8,707 nucleotides of DNA, from NCBI GenBank assembly GCA_937864975.1, contig CALMDI010000410.1:1-8707 (forward strand). The letters are read 5' to 3'. The translations under genes and the position numbers were made by a program. Shown here in pieces: positions 1 through 6,566 of this stretch. The notes under the pieces are model-generated. The model was not told the origin of the DNA and searched no databases. It saw nothing but the letters and a program-made list of their open reading frames with translations. This stretch comes from an uncultured Chloroflexota bacterium (GTDB lineage Bacteria > Chloroflexota > Anaerolineae > Aggregatilineales > Phototrophicaceae). Position 1 is the stretch's first letter, and each line of letters begins with the position of its first letter.

Positions 1-1
1 A

Positions 2-763
2 ACGCTTTCGCATCGTGCCGTAGACGCGGTGCTGAATATTGTGTTGCACGGCACCTGGTATTGCACGCTCGCACTCGGCAAAAAATGGATTGCTGCCAAA
101 CGCGGCGGCACGATGCTCAATATCATCGCCACCTACGCTTGGACGGGCGCGCCGTTTGTCGCTCCTTCGGCCACGGCCAAAGCGGGGGTGATGGCGCTGA
201 CGCAATCGCTTGCGGTCGAATGGGGTAAGTATGGGATTCGGATGAACGCGATTGCACCGGGGCCGTTTCCGACCGAAGGCGCGGCATCTCGATTGAGCCC
301 GACCGCAAGTTTTGAAGGCCGACTGGAGAGCATTCCGATGCGACGGTTGGGCGAACACGAAGAATTGGCAAATCTCGCTGCCTTCTTAGTGTCGGATTAT
401 GCGGGCTACATCAACGGCGAGATCAACGACGCGGCATACGCCTATCAGCGCGCGGTCGAAAGCGGCGAGCAAATTATCGTCGGCGTGAATCAGTTTACGG
501 TGGACGAGCAGCCGCCGACCGACCTTCTCCGTGTTGATCCGGCGATTGAGGCAGCGCAGCGCCAACGTCTTGCGGAGCTTCGCGCCAGCCGGGATAACGC
601 GCGCGTCGCGGAGCTTCGAGGGCAACTGGATACGGAAGCGCGCACGGAAACGAACCTGATGCCGCTCTTCGTCGCCTGTGTGGAGAACGACGTGACGCTC
701 GGCGAGATTTGTAACACGTTGCGCGGCGTCTTTGGCGAATACCGTCCAAACGCGACTATTTGA
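2..763 (+). CDS. In-frame chimera: 2,4-dienoyl-CoA reductase-like SDR (5' partial) joined to methylmalonyl-CoA mutase large-subunit C-terminus; probably a pseudogene
   Basis: The frame is open from the window edge, so the N-terminus with the NAD(P)-binding TGxxxGxG motif lies outside. The first ~140 residues read as a short-chain dehydrogenase of the 2,4-dienoyl-CoA reductase type: a LNGT-like LHGTWYC segment, a PSATAKAGV helix (Ser and Lys spaced as in dienoyl-CoA reductases, which lack the usual YxxxK), then EWGKYGIRMNAIAPGP and PMRRLGEHEELANLAAFLVSD. After AGYINGE one expects the family's VVTIDGG strand. Instead, from about nt 419, the sequence becomes INDAAYAYQ, IIVGVNQF, DLLRVDP, RDNARV, TENLMP, TLGEIC and FGEYRP, the conserved C-terminus of the methylmalonyl-CoA mutase substrate-binding subunit (normally ~550 aa). 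The SDR lacks its last strand, and the mutase lacks its barrel and active site. A working enzyme of either kind is therefore unlikely. It could be a deletion remnant or an assembly join. Both halves are acyl-CoA enzymes. A GTG at 29 is not a convincing start because homology continues upstream. Confidence 0.85.
   Translation, partial: TLSHRAVDAVLNIVLHGTWYCTLALGKKWIAAKRGGTMLNIIATYAWTGAPFVAPSATAKAGVMALTQSLAVEWGKYGIRMNAIAPGPFPTEGAASRLSPTASFEGRLESIPMRRLGEHEELANLAAFLVSDYAGYINGEINDAAYAYQRAVESGEQIIVGVNQFTVDEQPPTDLLRVDPAIEAAQRQRLAELRASRDNARVAELRGQLDTEARTETNLMPLFVACVENDVTLGEICNTLRGVFGEYRPNATI
404..424 (+). other. Junction between SDR-derived and mutase-derived coding sequence
   Basis: Codons 404-424 encode GYINGEI. 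Dienoyl-CoA-reductase-like SDRs have AGYINGE followed by VVTIDGG; mutase large subunits have a GYxQxEI segment leading into DAAYxYQ. GY and E therefore fit both parents, and the breakpoint cannot be placed more precisely than this stretch. Shared bases here would suit a microhomology-mediated deletion between two formerly separate genes in the same orientation, or an assembler joining two similar short stretches. The parental sequences are not in the window, so this is inference from family conservation. Confidence 0.7.
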
Positions 764-765
764 GG
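725..765 (+). repeat. Mutase 3'-end direct repeat, copy 1
   Basis: This is the last part of the mutase frame, coding GVFGEYRPNATI and the stop TGA, followed by GG. It matches 1669-1709 at 34 of 41 positions without gaps. The two copies start 944 bp apart and flank the DUF4058 gene. The stop plus following bases (TGAGG) also serve as part of the ribosome binding region of the DUF4058 gene. Confidence 0.85.
762..765 (+). promoter_or_regulatory. Ribosome binding site of the DUF4058 gene, overlapping the upstream stop codon
   Basis: GAGG overlaps the TGA stop of the chimeric gene and lies 12 nt before the ATG at 778. It supports the ATG at 778 over the TTG at 760. Translation of the DUF4058 gene may thus be coupled to termination of the chimera. 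The spacing is a little long. Confidence 0.5.
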
Positions 766-777
766 AAGTGTTGTCAG

Positions 778-1656
778 ATGGCGATACACGCAGAGCGCAA
801 TTTGTACCCCGGTGTCAATGCCCATCTCAACAGCTTTTTACAGCAGGACGACGGCGGCTGGGAAAGCTTTCATGCCATGCATATCAATGACATTCGCGGA
901 AGTCTAGATGTGGTGCTTCCTGAAAACTACTATGCCGTGAGTGAAAAGTCGCTCCAGGTGAGCGAGGTTAGGCTGGAGGCGGTGATAACCCAGCGACCTT
1001 GCCCTGATGTCACTGTTGTTCAAACGCATCCATCAAGTGCGTCACGGGCAGCGTCAGCCGCGATACCAACCGCCGTTCTGCCGCTGAGCGATACCCTGCC
1101 TGATGACGATGACTATTTTACCAGTGTCGTGATTTATGAAGTCGAAGCAGGCAGATTGCCGGGTAAACCGGTGACGCGCATCGAGCTGCTTTCGCCTGGG
1201 AATAAATCGGGCGGCAGATATTATCATCAATATGTGGCGCGCCGCCGACAAACCCTGAAAAGCGGCTTAAGTTTGGTGGAGATTGACTATCTTCACCAGT
1301 CGCCCCCGATCCTTCCGGCGCTCGCCAGCTATATCGCTGGCGAACCGGACTTCTATCCCTACATGATTTTAGTGAGCGATCCCCATCCTGTACCTGCCAA
1401 AGGGCATGTGAGCTTCTATGGGGTGCAGGTGGTTGCAGCGTTGCCGCTCGTGAGCATTCCGCTGGCGGATATCGAGCAGGTGACACTGGATTTGCAAGCG
1501 GTTTATAACCAGACGATGGAGAATGCTCGCGTGTTTCGGCTCGTCGTCGATTATGAACAAGACCCGCTGGATATTGACCGCTACACCGGCGACGATCGGA
1601 AACAAATTCGCGCGCTGCTGGCGGGGATTCGGCAAGCGCCCACGTCGGCGGAGTAG
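778..1656 (+). CDS. DUF4058 family protein, PD-(D/E)XK nuclease-like
   Basis: The 292-residue product has the layout of DUF4058: an N-terminal NLYPGVNAHLNS segment, then WESFHAMHINDIRGSLDVVLPENYYAVSE split over residues 28-56, and a core near residues 133-170 with IELLSPGNK, YVARRR and LVEIDYL. The family has no proven function. The core (Glu136, SPG at 139-141, Lys143, then a GLSLVEID strand) resembles the catalytic strand arrangement of PD-(D/E)XK nucleases and of Uma2 proteins; that is inference from motif shape. No signal peptide or membrane segment is seen. The start at ATG 778 is preferred because GAGG precedes it and because family homology begins at the AxRNLYPG region. The gene begins 14 nt after the stop of the chimera and ends 12 nt before the second mutase-tail copy. 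Parts of it (around 1200-1290 and 1500-1560) look richer in A/T codons than the neighbours, which suggests transfer. Family assignment is firm; function is unknown. Confidence 0.88.
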   Translation: MAIHAERNLYPGVNAHLNSFLQQDDGGWESFHAMHINDIRGSLDVVLPENYYAVSEKSLQVSEVRLEAVITQRPCPDVTVVQTHPSSASRAASAAIPTAVLPLSDTLPDDDDYFTSVVIYEVEAGRLPGKPVTRIELLSPGNKSGGRYYHQYVARRRQTLKSGLSLVEIDYLHQSPPILPALASYIAGEPDFYPYMILVSDPHPVPAKGHVSFYGVQVVAALPLVSIPLADIEQVTLDLQAVYNQTMENARVFRLVVDYEQDPLDIDRYTGDDRKQIRALLAGIRQAPTSAE

Positions 1657-1668
1657 AATTCGGGGCAT

Positions 1669-1709
1669 GGTGGCTTTAGCGAATACCGTCCGAACGTAAC
1701 GATTTGAGG
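1669..1709 (+). repeat. Mutase 3'-end direct repeat, copy 2 (orphan gene tail)
   Basis: Read in frame this encodes GGFSEYRPNVTI and a TGA stop, i.e. the C-terminus of a methylmalonyl-CoA mutase large subunit, with no mutase body upstream. Against 725-765 there are 7 mismatches in 41. Two fall at third codon positions without changing the residue (CCA/CCG, ACT/ACG), and amino acid changes are mild (Gly/Ser, Ala/Val). This is the pattern of two diverged coding copies rather than a recent target duplication. The tail is in the same frame as the preceding DUF4058 gene, with no stop between that gene's TAG and this segment. It lies in the 76-nt gap upstream of the exported-protein gene; the rest of that gap holds only a ribosome binding site. 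Confidence 0.8.
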
Positions 1710-1732
1710 CAACGACTTCAGGAGGCTGCCCG

Positions 1733-2470
1733 ATGAAGCGTTGGATGCTGGTCGTGCTGGTGGTTCTGTTCGCGGCGCTGCCTGCAAGCGCTCAGGACGT
1801 AACGTGCGAGATTGACCTGAGCGAAGCCATGAGCGTGCTCGCGCGGGCACAGATCGCCGCCGACGAGGGGGTTACCGCGGCGGCGCTTGCCCATATTGCC
1901 GAGGCGCGAGCCATGCTGTCGGCGCTGGAAAATGACTGCGACGCGCCGCCGACGGTCGAGCTTGACAAGACCTTCCGCTTCGAGGTGTCCGACAGCTTTG
2001 ATTTTGTGATTCAATATCCGTCCGACTGGCTCGCGGAATCGCCGGACGTGGGGACGGTGTTTCTTGCCACGTCGCCGGATGTCCTGGACCTGGCAACCGA
2101 GAGTCCTGATCCGCCGCCGCTGGATTCGGGCGAAGCGTTGATGTTCCTTGCCTTCTCAAACCTGGAGAACTTATCGCCGTCTGCCCGAGATGCGGCGACC
2201 GTGGATGCGCTTCTAAACACCTTTATCGAGGATAATATCGACGTCGTGGGCGAGGCGCCGGTTGCGGAAACGACGTTCGTTGCCGACCGCCCCGCGGCAC
2301 GGACGGCGGTGTCCGGCGACGGCAATGAAATTCTGTTTCTGATGCTCGACCTGGGACGTTTCGAGGGTGAACGCGCGTTTGTCCTGTTCGTGCTCATCAC
2401 CGCTCCCGACGAGCTATCGGAGTACGAACCGACCGCGCTGGCAATTGCCGAATCCTTGCACTTGGAGTGA
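1733..2470 (+). CDS. Secreted protein with helical two-cysteine segment and YPSxW domain
   Basis: The 245-residue product starts with a clear Sec signal peptide (MKR, hydrophobic core, ASA cleavage motif near residue 20). The mature part has two regions. Residues ~25-69 are Ala-rich and probably two helices bounded by Cys25 and Cys69 (CEIDLSEA ... NDCDAP). Residues ~78-245 form an alternating-strand domain with FVIQYPSDW at 91-99, reminiscent of PsbP/Mog1-type folds (weak inference). The ending TAPDELSEYEPTALAIAES closely matches the end of the next gene's product, so this protein is a paralogue of that protein's C-terminal ~230 residues. AGGAGG at 1720-1725, 7 nt before the ATG, fixes the start. 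The function is not recognised. It should act outside the cytoplasmic membrane, possibly with the downstream WD40 paralogue. The annotated end is followed by a stable hairpin, so the transcript may end or attenuate there. Confidence 0.85.
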   Translation: MKRWMLVVLVVLFAALPASAQDVTCEIDLSEAMSVLARAQIAADEGVTAAALAHIAEARAMLSALENDCDAPPTVELDKTFRFEVSDSFDFVIQYPSDWLAESPDVGTVFLATSPDVLDLATESPDPPPLDSGEALMFLAFSNLENLSPSARDAATVDALLNTFIEDNIDVVGEAPVAETTFVADRPAARTAVSGDGNEILFLMLDLGRFEGERAFVLFVLITAPDELSEYEPTALAIAESLHLE

Positions 2471-2478
2471 TCGGCGCG

Positions 2479-2505
2479 ACCGCGCCCGAAGGCTGAGGGC
2501 GCGGT
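2479..2505 (+). terminator. Hairpin after the first exported-protein gene, possible terminator
   Basis: ACCGCGCCC (2479-2487) pairs perfectly with GGGCGCGGT (2497-2505) around a 9-nt loop. It starts 8 nt after the stop codon. Only a short T run (TTT at 2505-2507) follows, so it is a weak intrinsic terminator at best. It may let part of transcription continue into the next gene. Confidence 0.5.
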
Positions 2506-2555
2506 TTCCAGCTATCTGAGTCCTTTTCTCTGTTGTCAGCATCGCAGGAGGCATT

Positions 2556-4442
2556 ATGAAGCGGCTGGTGATCCTTCTCGTCTGCCTCGCAGCATTCACT
2601 TCCGCGTTCGTTCAGGCACAGGTCGATGCACCCTCGCTTGAGACTGTCGAGGCTGCCGAAATTCCCATCGTGCCTATCCGGGATGCGCTTTCGGTTGCCC
2701 CCGTGATGGCATTGTCGCCCGATGGCTCGCTGCTTGCCACCGTCGACCGGGAGAGTAACGTGCTTCAGTTGTGGGACACCGCGACCGGCGAGTCTCTCGC
2801 CGCGCTTCAGGCGCTGCCCCCCAGAGCGCTGGCGTTCAGCCCCGATGGGCGCTGGCTGGCGATGTCGGGTCTGTTCACGCTGGTGCTGGACGTCGATGCG
2901 TGGCGTGATCTGGGGATCATCACCGAAGATGATCTCGGTGCCGCTGTCGAAGCGGGTGTCATCCGAAACGCGATTGTCAGCGACCCCGAAGAGACCGGCG
3001 ATGTCGTGCGGCTGGCGTTCACGCCCGATTCTTCGGCTCTGGTGACGCTGGGAATTCTGCCGGCGGCGATGATCGCATGGGATATTCGCGAGCCAACCGA
3101 TCTCAGCGACATCAGCTCGCCACCCGCGCCAACGGATTCGCTTGTCATCGAGCCGCCGGAGGAAGCGAACTTCGACTACTATACCTTCGCCACCAACCCC
3201 GACAGTGTGTTCGCGGTCGTCTATGCCGGCAGCGGCGAGACCGCGACGGTGAGCGTGTATCGCATCGACATCGACGTGGCGGCAGGCGAGGCAGACGTCG
3301 TACGCGCGGGGCAGCCGGTAGCGGCGGTCGGTGCCGGCCGTCCGATTGTCTGGCACGGCGGCGGGTATCACGACCTGCTGCTGCAGCGGGATGAAGGTCT
3401 CGAATTTGTGGATGCGTCCTCCGAAGAGGGGAACACTGCGGGCGCCGAAGAACTGCTGGCGGGAGACTTCCGCACCGTGGCTCTCAGCCCGAATGGTCTG
3501 GTCGCGGCGATTGTCGAGGAGGCAGATACCGAGACTGTGCAGTTGGTGAGCACCGGCACGGGTGAGACGATGGCGACGTTGAGGCACGATGCGCCCGTCC
3601 AGTTTTTTGGCGTCGCCTTTAGCGACGACAACAGCACCGTCGCCGTAGTGCTGGCAAACGCCATCCAGATCTGGACGCTGTCGGGCGAAGCGGCAGCGCC
3701 ACCGCCGATGGTCGAAGCAAGCACAGTGATTGAGTCCAGCGAAGCTGGAGCGTGTGAGATCGACGTGTCGGACGCTGTGACGAGTCTGGAAGGCGCCGAG
3801 GCGAGCGCGGCAGAGGGCGATATCGCCGGGGCGGTCGCCACGCTTGCCGAGGTGCGCGACAGTCTGAGCGCGCTCATCACGGCGTGCCCTGTCCCCGACG
3901 TTGTGAAGACTTCTGCCCCTCTGGAGCTTTCGGAGCGCTTCACGCTCACGCTTCCGTCGGGCGTGACGTTCAGCGTTGGCTATCCCTCGGCGTGGACTGC
4001 CGATGAGTTCAGCGACGAAATAATTGCGCTTGCCAGCGACCAGACGGTGCGCGATAGGGAATTCAGCGGTCCCGTGCCCCCGCCCTTCGCGTCGGGCGAG
4101 GTGCTGGTTCTGGTTGGTTTGTACGAAAGCGCCTATTTCGGCGGCATGACCGGACTTGCTGAGGACGCCGAGCTGACGGATATCGCGGGGGCCTTTGTCG
4201 AGCAGTTGGCAACATCGCTGGGCGAGACCTCGGACGTGGTATCGTCCACGATTGGCGGACGCGAGGCGGCGGCATTCGTGACCACTTCGGACGACTTTGA
4301 GTTCTGGTTCGCGTTCGTGGACATGGGCGAGGTGGACGGCGTGCGGCACATCGCTCAGATTGCCCTGCTGACAGCGCCGGGCGAGCTTGTCCAACTGGAA
4401 GCGACGGCACTGGCAATTGCCGAGTCCATCGAGATCGAATAG
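2556..4442 (+). CDS. Secreted WD40 beta-propeller protein with C-terminal YPSxW domain
   Basis: The 628-residue product has a signal peptide (MKR, hydrophobic stretch, VQA near residue 21). Residues ~46-376 contain WD40-like blades: ALSPDGSLLAT with LQLWDTATGES (52-80), ALAFSPDGRWLA (91-102), LAFTPDSSALVT with IAWDI (153-177), VALSPNGLVAA (308-318) and VAFSDDNSTVAVV with IQIWTL (353-375). The middle section (~180-300) is less regular, and the propeller may have six or seven blades. A Pro/Ala-rich linker (~378-398) leads to a C-terminal unit (400-628) homologous to the preceding gene's mature product. It has Cys400 and Cys444 at the same 44-residue spacing, YPSAW at 476-480 and a closing LTAPGEL ... 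ALAIAESIEIE. AGGAGG at 2546-2551 supports the start. The partner or ligand of the propeller cannot be told from sequence; an extracytoplasmic binding or sensing role is inferred. The cysteine at residue 10 is not in a proper lipobox. Confidence 0.87.
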   Translation: MKRLVILLVCLAAFTSAFVQAQVDAPSLETVEAAEIPIVPIRDALSVAPVMALSPDGSLLATVDRESNVLQLWDTATGESLAALQALPPRALAFSPDGRWLAMSGLFTLVLDVDAWRDLGIITEDDLGAAVEAGVIRNAIVSDPEETGDVVRLAFTPDSSALVTLGILPAAMIAWDIREPTDLSDISSPPAPTDSLVIEPPEEANFDYYTFATNPDSVFAVVYAGSGETATVSVYRIDIDVAAGEADVVRAGQPVAAVGAGRPIVWHGGGYHDLLLQRDEGLEFVDASSEEGNTAGAEELLAGDFRTVALSPNGLVAAIVEEADTETVQLVSTGTGETMATLRHDAPVQFFGVAFSDDNSTVAVVLANAIQIWTLSGEAAAPPPMVEASTVIESSEAGACEIDVSDAVTSLEGAEASAAEGDIAGAVATLAEVRDSLSALITACPVPDVVKTSAPLELSERFTLTLPSGVTFSVGYPSAWTADEFSDEIIALASDQTVRDREFSGPVPPPFASGEVLVLVGLYESAYFGGMTGLAEDAELTDIAGAFVEQLATSLGETSDVVSSTIGGREAAAFVTTSDDFEFWFAFVDMGEVDGVRHIAQIALLTAPGELVQLEATALAIAESIEIE

Positions 4443-4456
4443 CTTCATTCTGACAT

Positions 4457-4481
4457 CGAGGCGGGAGACCAGCCCGCCTCG
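4457..4481 (+). terminator. Hairpin after the WD40 gene, possible terminator
   Basis: CGAGGCGGG (4457-4465) pairs perfectly with CCCGCCTCG (4473-4481) around a 7-nt loop, 14 nt after the WD40 stop codon. There is no T run after it, so an intrinsic terminator in the classical sense is not shown. Its position between a gene end and a strong promoter makes a transcript end plausible. Confidence 0.5.
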
Positions 4482-4513
4482 CTGCGCGCTCCGCGCCGTG
4501 CGTGAAATCGTAA

Positions 4514-4542
4514 TCGCCATCTTAAGCCCGCTACGCTATAAT
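4514..4542 (+). promoter_or_regulatory. Sigma70-type promoter of the carboxyltransferase cluster, leaderless type
   Basis: A perfect TATAAT at 4537-4542 is preceded, with a 17-bp gap, by TCGCCA at 4514-4519 (four of six matches to TTGACA). The expected transcription start is about 4549-4550, directly at the GTG/ATG pair at 4551/4554. There is no Shine-Dalgarno sequence between the -10 element and the start codon. The first gene is therefore likely translated from a leaderless mRNA, an arrangement known in several bacterial phyla. Confidence 0.72.
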
Positions 4543-4550
4543 CCCTTCGC

Positions 4551-5006
4551 GTGATGACATCGAACGACCCGAAGCGCGATTTGCTGCTGCCTGGCTGCCG
4601 CATCCGTCTGCCGTTCTGGACGGCGCTGCTGACGCTGCTACAGGTTGGCGCGGCGGTCTATGCGCTGCAAATTCCGCCGGAACTGTCGGCGGAGGTTGGC
4701 TTGCCTGCCGCGTTTCAGTTTGTGATTGGGGCGCTGTGGGCGTTCCTGTTTGCCGTCATTACGGTGCTCCTGATTCAGGGCAGGCGGCACGCGCGGCGTT
4801 ACGCGGTCTGGGCGGTACTGGTGTTTGCATCCTATACCGTCGCCCGCTGGATTTTCTTTACGCGCGCCGATTACGACCGCCAGCGCCTGCCGGTGCTCAT
4901 TTTCGGTACCTTCTGTGTGCTCATCATTCTGGTTGCGTCCTATTACGACCTCAAGCGGGAGCAGCCCCAGGATACGGAGAAAACGGCGGATGACTCTGAA
5001 CCCTAA
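4551..5006 (+). CDS. Hypothetical four-helix membrane protein, first gene of the carboxyltransferase cluster
   Basis: The 151-residue product has a short polar N-terminus and four predicted membrane segments, at about residues 20-41, 53-75, 83-103 and 113-132. Basic residues (RRHARR, 78-83) lie between helices 2 and 3, and the tail is charged and acidic ([16 protein letters not shown]). I do not recognise a family or catalytic motif. GTG at 4551 and ATG at 4554 are adjacent and in frame. Neither has a Shine-Dalgarno site, and both sit at the predicted transcription start, so either could be used. The 3' end overlaps the carboxyltransferase start by 17 nt, which points to translational coupling. 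Its job may relate to that enzyme complex or merely to shared expression; the sequence does not decide. Several membrane-associated acyl-CoA decarboxylases use small subunits with transmembrane segments, but no such subunit is recognisable here. Confidence 0.75.
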   Translation: MMTSNDPKRDLLLPGCRIRLPFWTALLTLLQVGAAVYALQIPPELSAEVGLPAAFQFVIGALWAFLFAVITVLLIQGRRHARRYAVWAVLVFASYTVARWIFFTRADYDRQRLPVLIFGTFCVLIILVASYYDLKREQPQDTEKTADDSEP

Positions 5007-6540
5007 AATCGACGAGCTGCGCGTGAAGCGGGAACAGGGACGCCAGGGCGGCGGCGCCGAGCGTGTTAGGCGACAGCACGACACCGGGCGCAGTACCGCG
5101 CGCGAGCGGCTCGACATCCTGCTCGATCCCGGCAGTCTGCGCGAGCTTGACGCCTTCGTCGTTCACCGCTCTCACGACTTTGGCATGGAGAAGCAGCACT
5201 ATCTGGGGGACAGCGTCGTGACCGGCTACGGCACGATTGATGGGCGTCTCGTCTACGTTTTCTCGCAGGATTTCACCGTCATGGGCGGCAGCTTAAGCGA
5301 AGCCCACGCGCAGAAGATCGTCAAGGTCATGGACATGGCGCTCAAGACGGGCGCTCCGGTGATCGGCTTGAACGACAGCGGCGGCGCGCGCATTCAGGAA
5401 GGCGTCGCCAGCCTCGGCGGTTATGCCGATATTTTTCTTCGCAATACCCTCAGCAGCGGCGTCATCCCGCAGTTGAGCGTGATTATGGGTCCGTGCGCGG
5501 GCGGCGCGGTCTACAGCCCGGCGCTGACCGACTTCATTTTCATGGTCAAAAACACGAGCTATATGTTCGTCACCGGACCGGATGTGGTCAAGAGCGTGAC
5601 GCATGAGGACGTGACGTTCGAGGAACTGGGCGGCGCGGAAGTTCATGCCTCGAAAAGCGGCGTCTGCCACGTCGTCGGGGAAAACGAGACGGAAACCCTC
5701 CTGCTCGTGCGCGAGCTGTTGAGCTTTCTGCCGCAGAACAACATGGAAGACCCGCCGTTTGTGGCGACAGGCGATGACCCGCTGCGCGCTGATCCCGAGC
5801 TTGACACCCTCGTGCCGGACAGCCCGAACAAGCCCTACAATATGAAAGAAGTCATTCACCGCATCGTGGATGACGGGCGTTTCTTCGAGATTCACGAAGC
5901 GTTCGCGACCAACATTATCGTCGGCATGGCGCGTCTCGGCGGGCACAGTGTCGGCATCGTCGCCAATCAGCCGGGCGTGCTGGCGGGCGTGCTCGACATT
6001 GACGCCAGCGAAAAGGCGGCGCGGTTCATTCGGTTTTGCGATTCCTTCAACATTCCCATCGTCACGTTTGTCGACGTGCCCGGTTTTATGCCCGGCACGA
6101 CACAGGAACACGGCGGCATCATTCGCGCCGGGGCGAAGCTGCTGTATGCCTACTGCGAATGCACGGTGCCCAAGCTCACGGTCATCACGCGCAAAGCGTA
6201 CGGCGGCGCGTATGACGTGATGAGCAGCAAGCACATTCGCGGCGACCTGAATTTCGCCTGGCCCACCGCCGAGATCGCGGTCATGGGTCCCGACGGCGCG
6301 GTGAATATCATCTTCCGGCGCGAGCTTCAGGAGGCGGACGATCCTGTGACGCGCAAAACCGAGCTGGTTTCGGATTACCGCTCGAAATTCGCAAATCCCT
6401 ACGTTGCCGCCGGGCGCGGCTACATCGACGACATCATCGAGCCGCGCGACACACGCGCGCGTCTGATTAACGGCTTGGAAGCCTTCCAGAACAAGCGCGA
6501 CTCGAACCCCGCGCGCAAACACGGCAATATTCCCCTGTGA
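4990..6540 (+). CDS. pccB: Acyl-CoA carboxylase carboxyltransferase (beta) subunit, probably propionyl-CoA carboxylase
   Basis: The 516-residue length is normal for the family. This subunit transfers the carboxyl group from carboxybiotin to an acyl-CoA; on propionyl-CoA it yields methylmalonyl-CoA. The N-terminal crotonase-like domain has [25 protein letters not shown], then [11 protein letters not shown] with the Gly-Gly-Ala oxyanion loop at 131-133, and [13 protein letters not shown]. The C-terminal domain has [34 protein letters not shown] and [17 protein letters not shown] with the second oxyanion glycines near 405-406. Asp409 in GGAYDVM matches the Asp that favours propionyl- over acetyl-CoA in characterised actinobacterial enzymes. 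ATG 4990 is chosen because homology begins there and GGAG at 4976-4979 precedes it by 10 nt. The sequence upstream belongs to the overlapping membrane-protein gene. The biotin carboxylase partner appears to be encoded two genes downstream. A methylmalonyl-CoA decarboxylase alpha subunit is a less likely alternative. Confidence 0.95.
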   Translation: MTLNPKIDELRVKREQGRQGGGAERVRRQHDTGRSTARERLDILLDPGSLRELDAFVVHRSHDFGMEKQHYLGDSVVTGYGTIDGRLVYVFSQDFTVMGGSLSEAHAQKIVKVMDMALKTGAPVIGLNDSGGARIQEGVASLGGYADIFLRNTLSSGVIPQLSVIMGPCAGGAVYSPALTDFIFMVKNTSYMFVTGPDVVKSVTHEDVTFEELGGAEVHASKSGVCHVVGENETETLLLVRELLSFLPQNNMEDPPFVATGDDPLRADPELDTLVPDSPNKPYNMKEVIHRIVDDGRFFEIHEAFATNIIVGMARLGGHSVGIVANQPGVLAGVLDIDASEKAARFIRFCDSFNIPIVTFVDVPGFMPGTTQEHGGIIRAGAKLLYAYCECTVPKLTVITRKAYGGAYDVMSSKHIRGDLNFAWPTAEIAVMGPDGAVNIIFRRELQEADDPVTRKTELVSDYRSKFANPYVAAGRGYIDDIIEPRDTRARLINGLEAFQNKRDSNPARKHGNIPL

Positions 6541-6566
6541 TCGAGCAGGAGGAAAGGAACGCCACC

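Noticed and set aside
760..777. Upstream TTG start extending the DUF4058 protein by six residues
   Set aside because: It would overlap the stop of the preceding frame and place the GAGG site inside the coding region; the ATG at 778 has that site upstream and fits the family N-terminus.
2583..2588. Possible lipoprotein cysteine in the WD40 protein signal peptide (residue 10)
   Set aside because: The residues before it (L-L-V) do not make a lipobox, and the cysteine sits in the middle of the hydrophobic core, with a better signal peptidase I site at VQA.
2397..4520. A 707-codon uninterrupted antisense frame over the WD40 gene
   Set aside because: It mirrors the codon pattern of a high-GC gene. 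Its translation is an Arg/His-rich mixture without domains, while the + strand frame has a signal peptide, WD40 motifs and a ribosome binding site.
4825..4989. N-terminal extension of the carboxyltransferase frame
   Set aside because: The extension translates to a sequence unlike the family and overlaps the well-formed membrane-protein gene; the ATG at 4990 has a ribosome binding site and family-like N-terminus.
5293..6522. A 409-codon antisense frame over the carboxyltransferase gene
   Set aside because: The + strand carries a full-length, motif-complete carboxyltransferase; the antisense frame shows no recognisable protein and is a by-product of codon bias.
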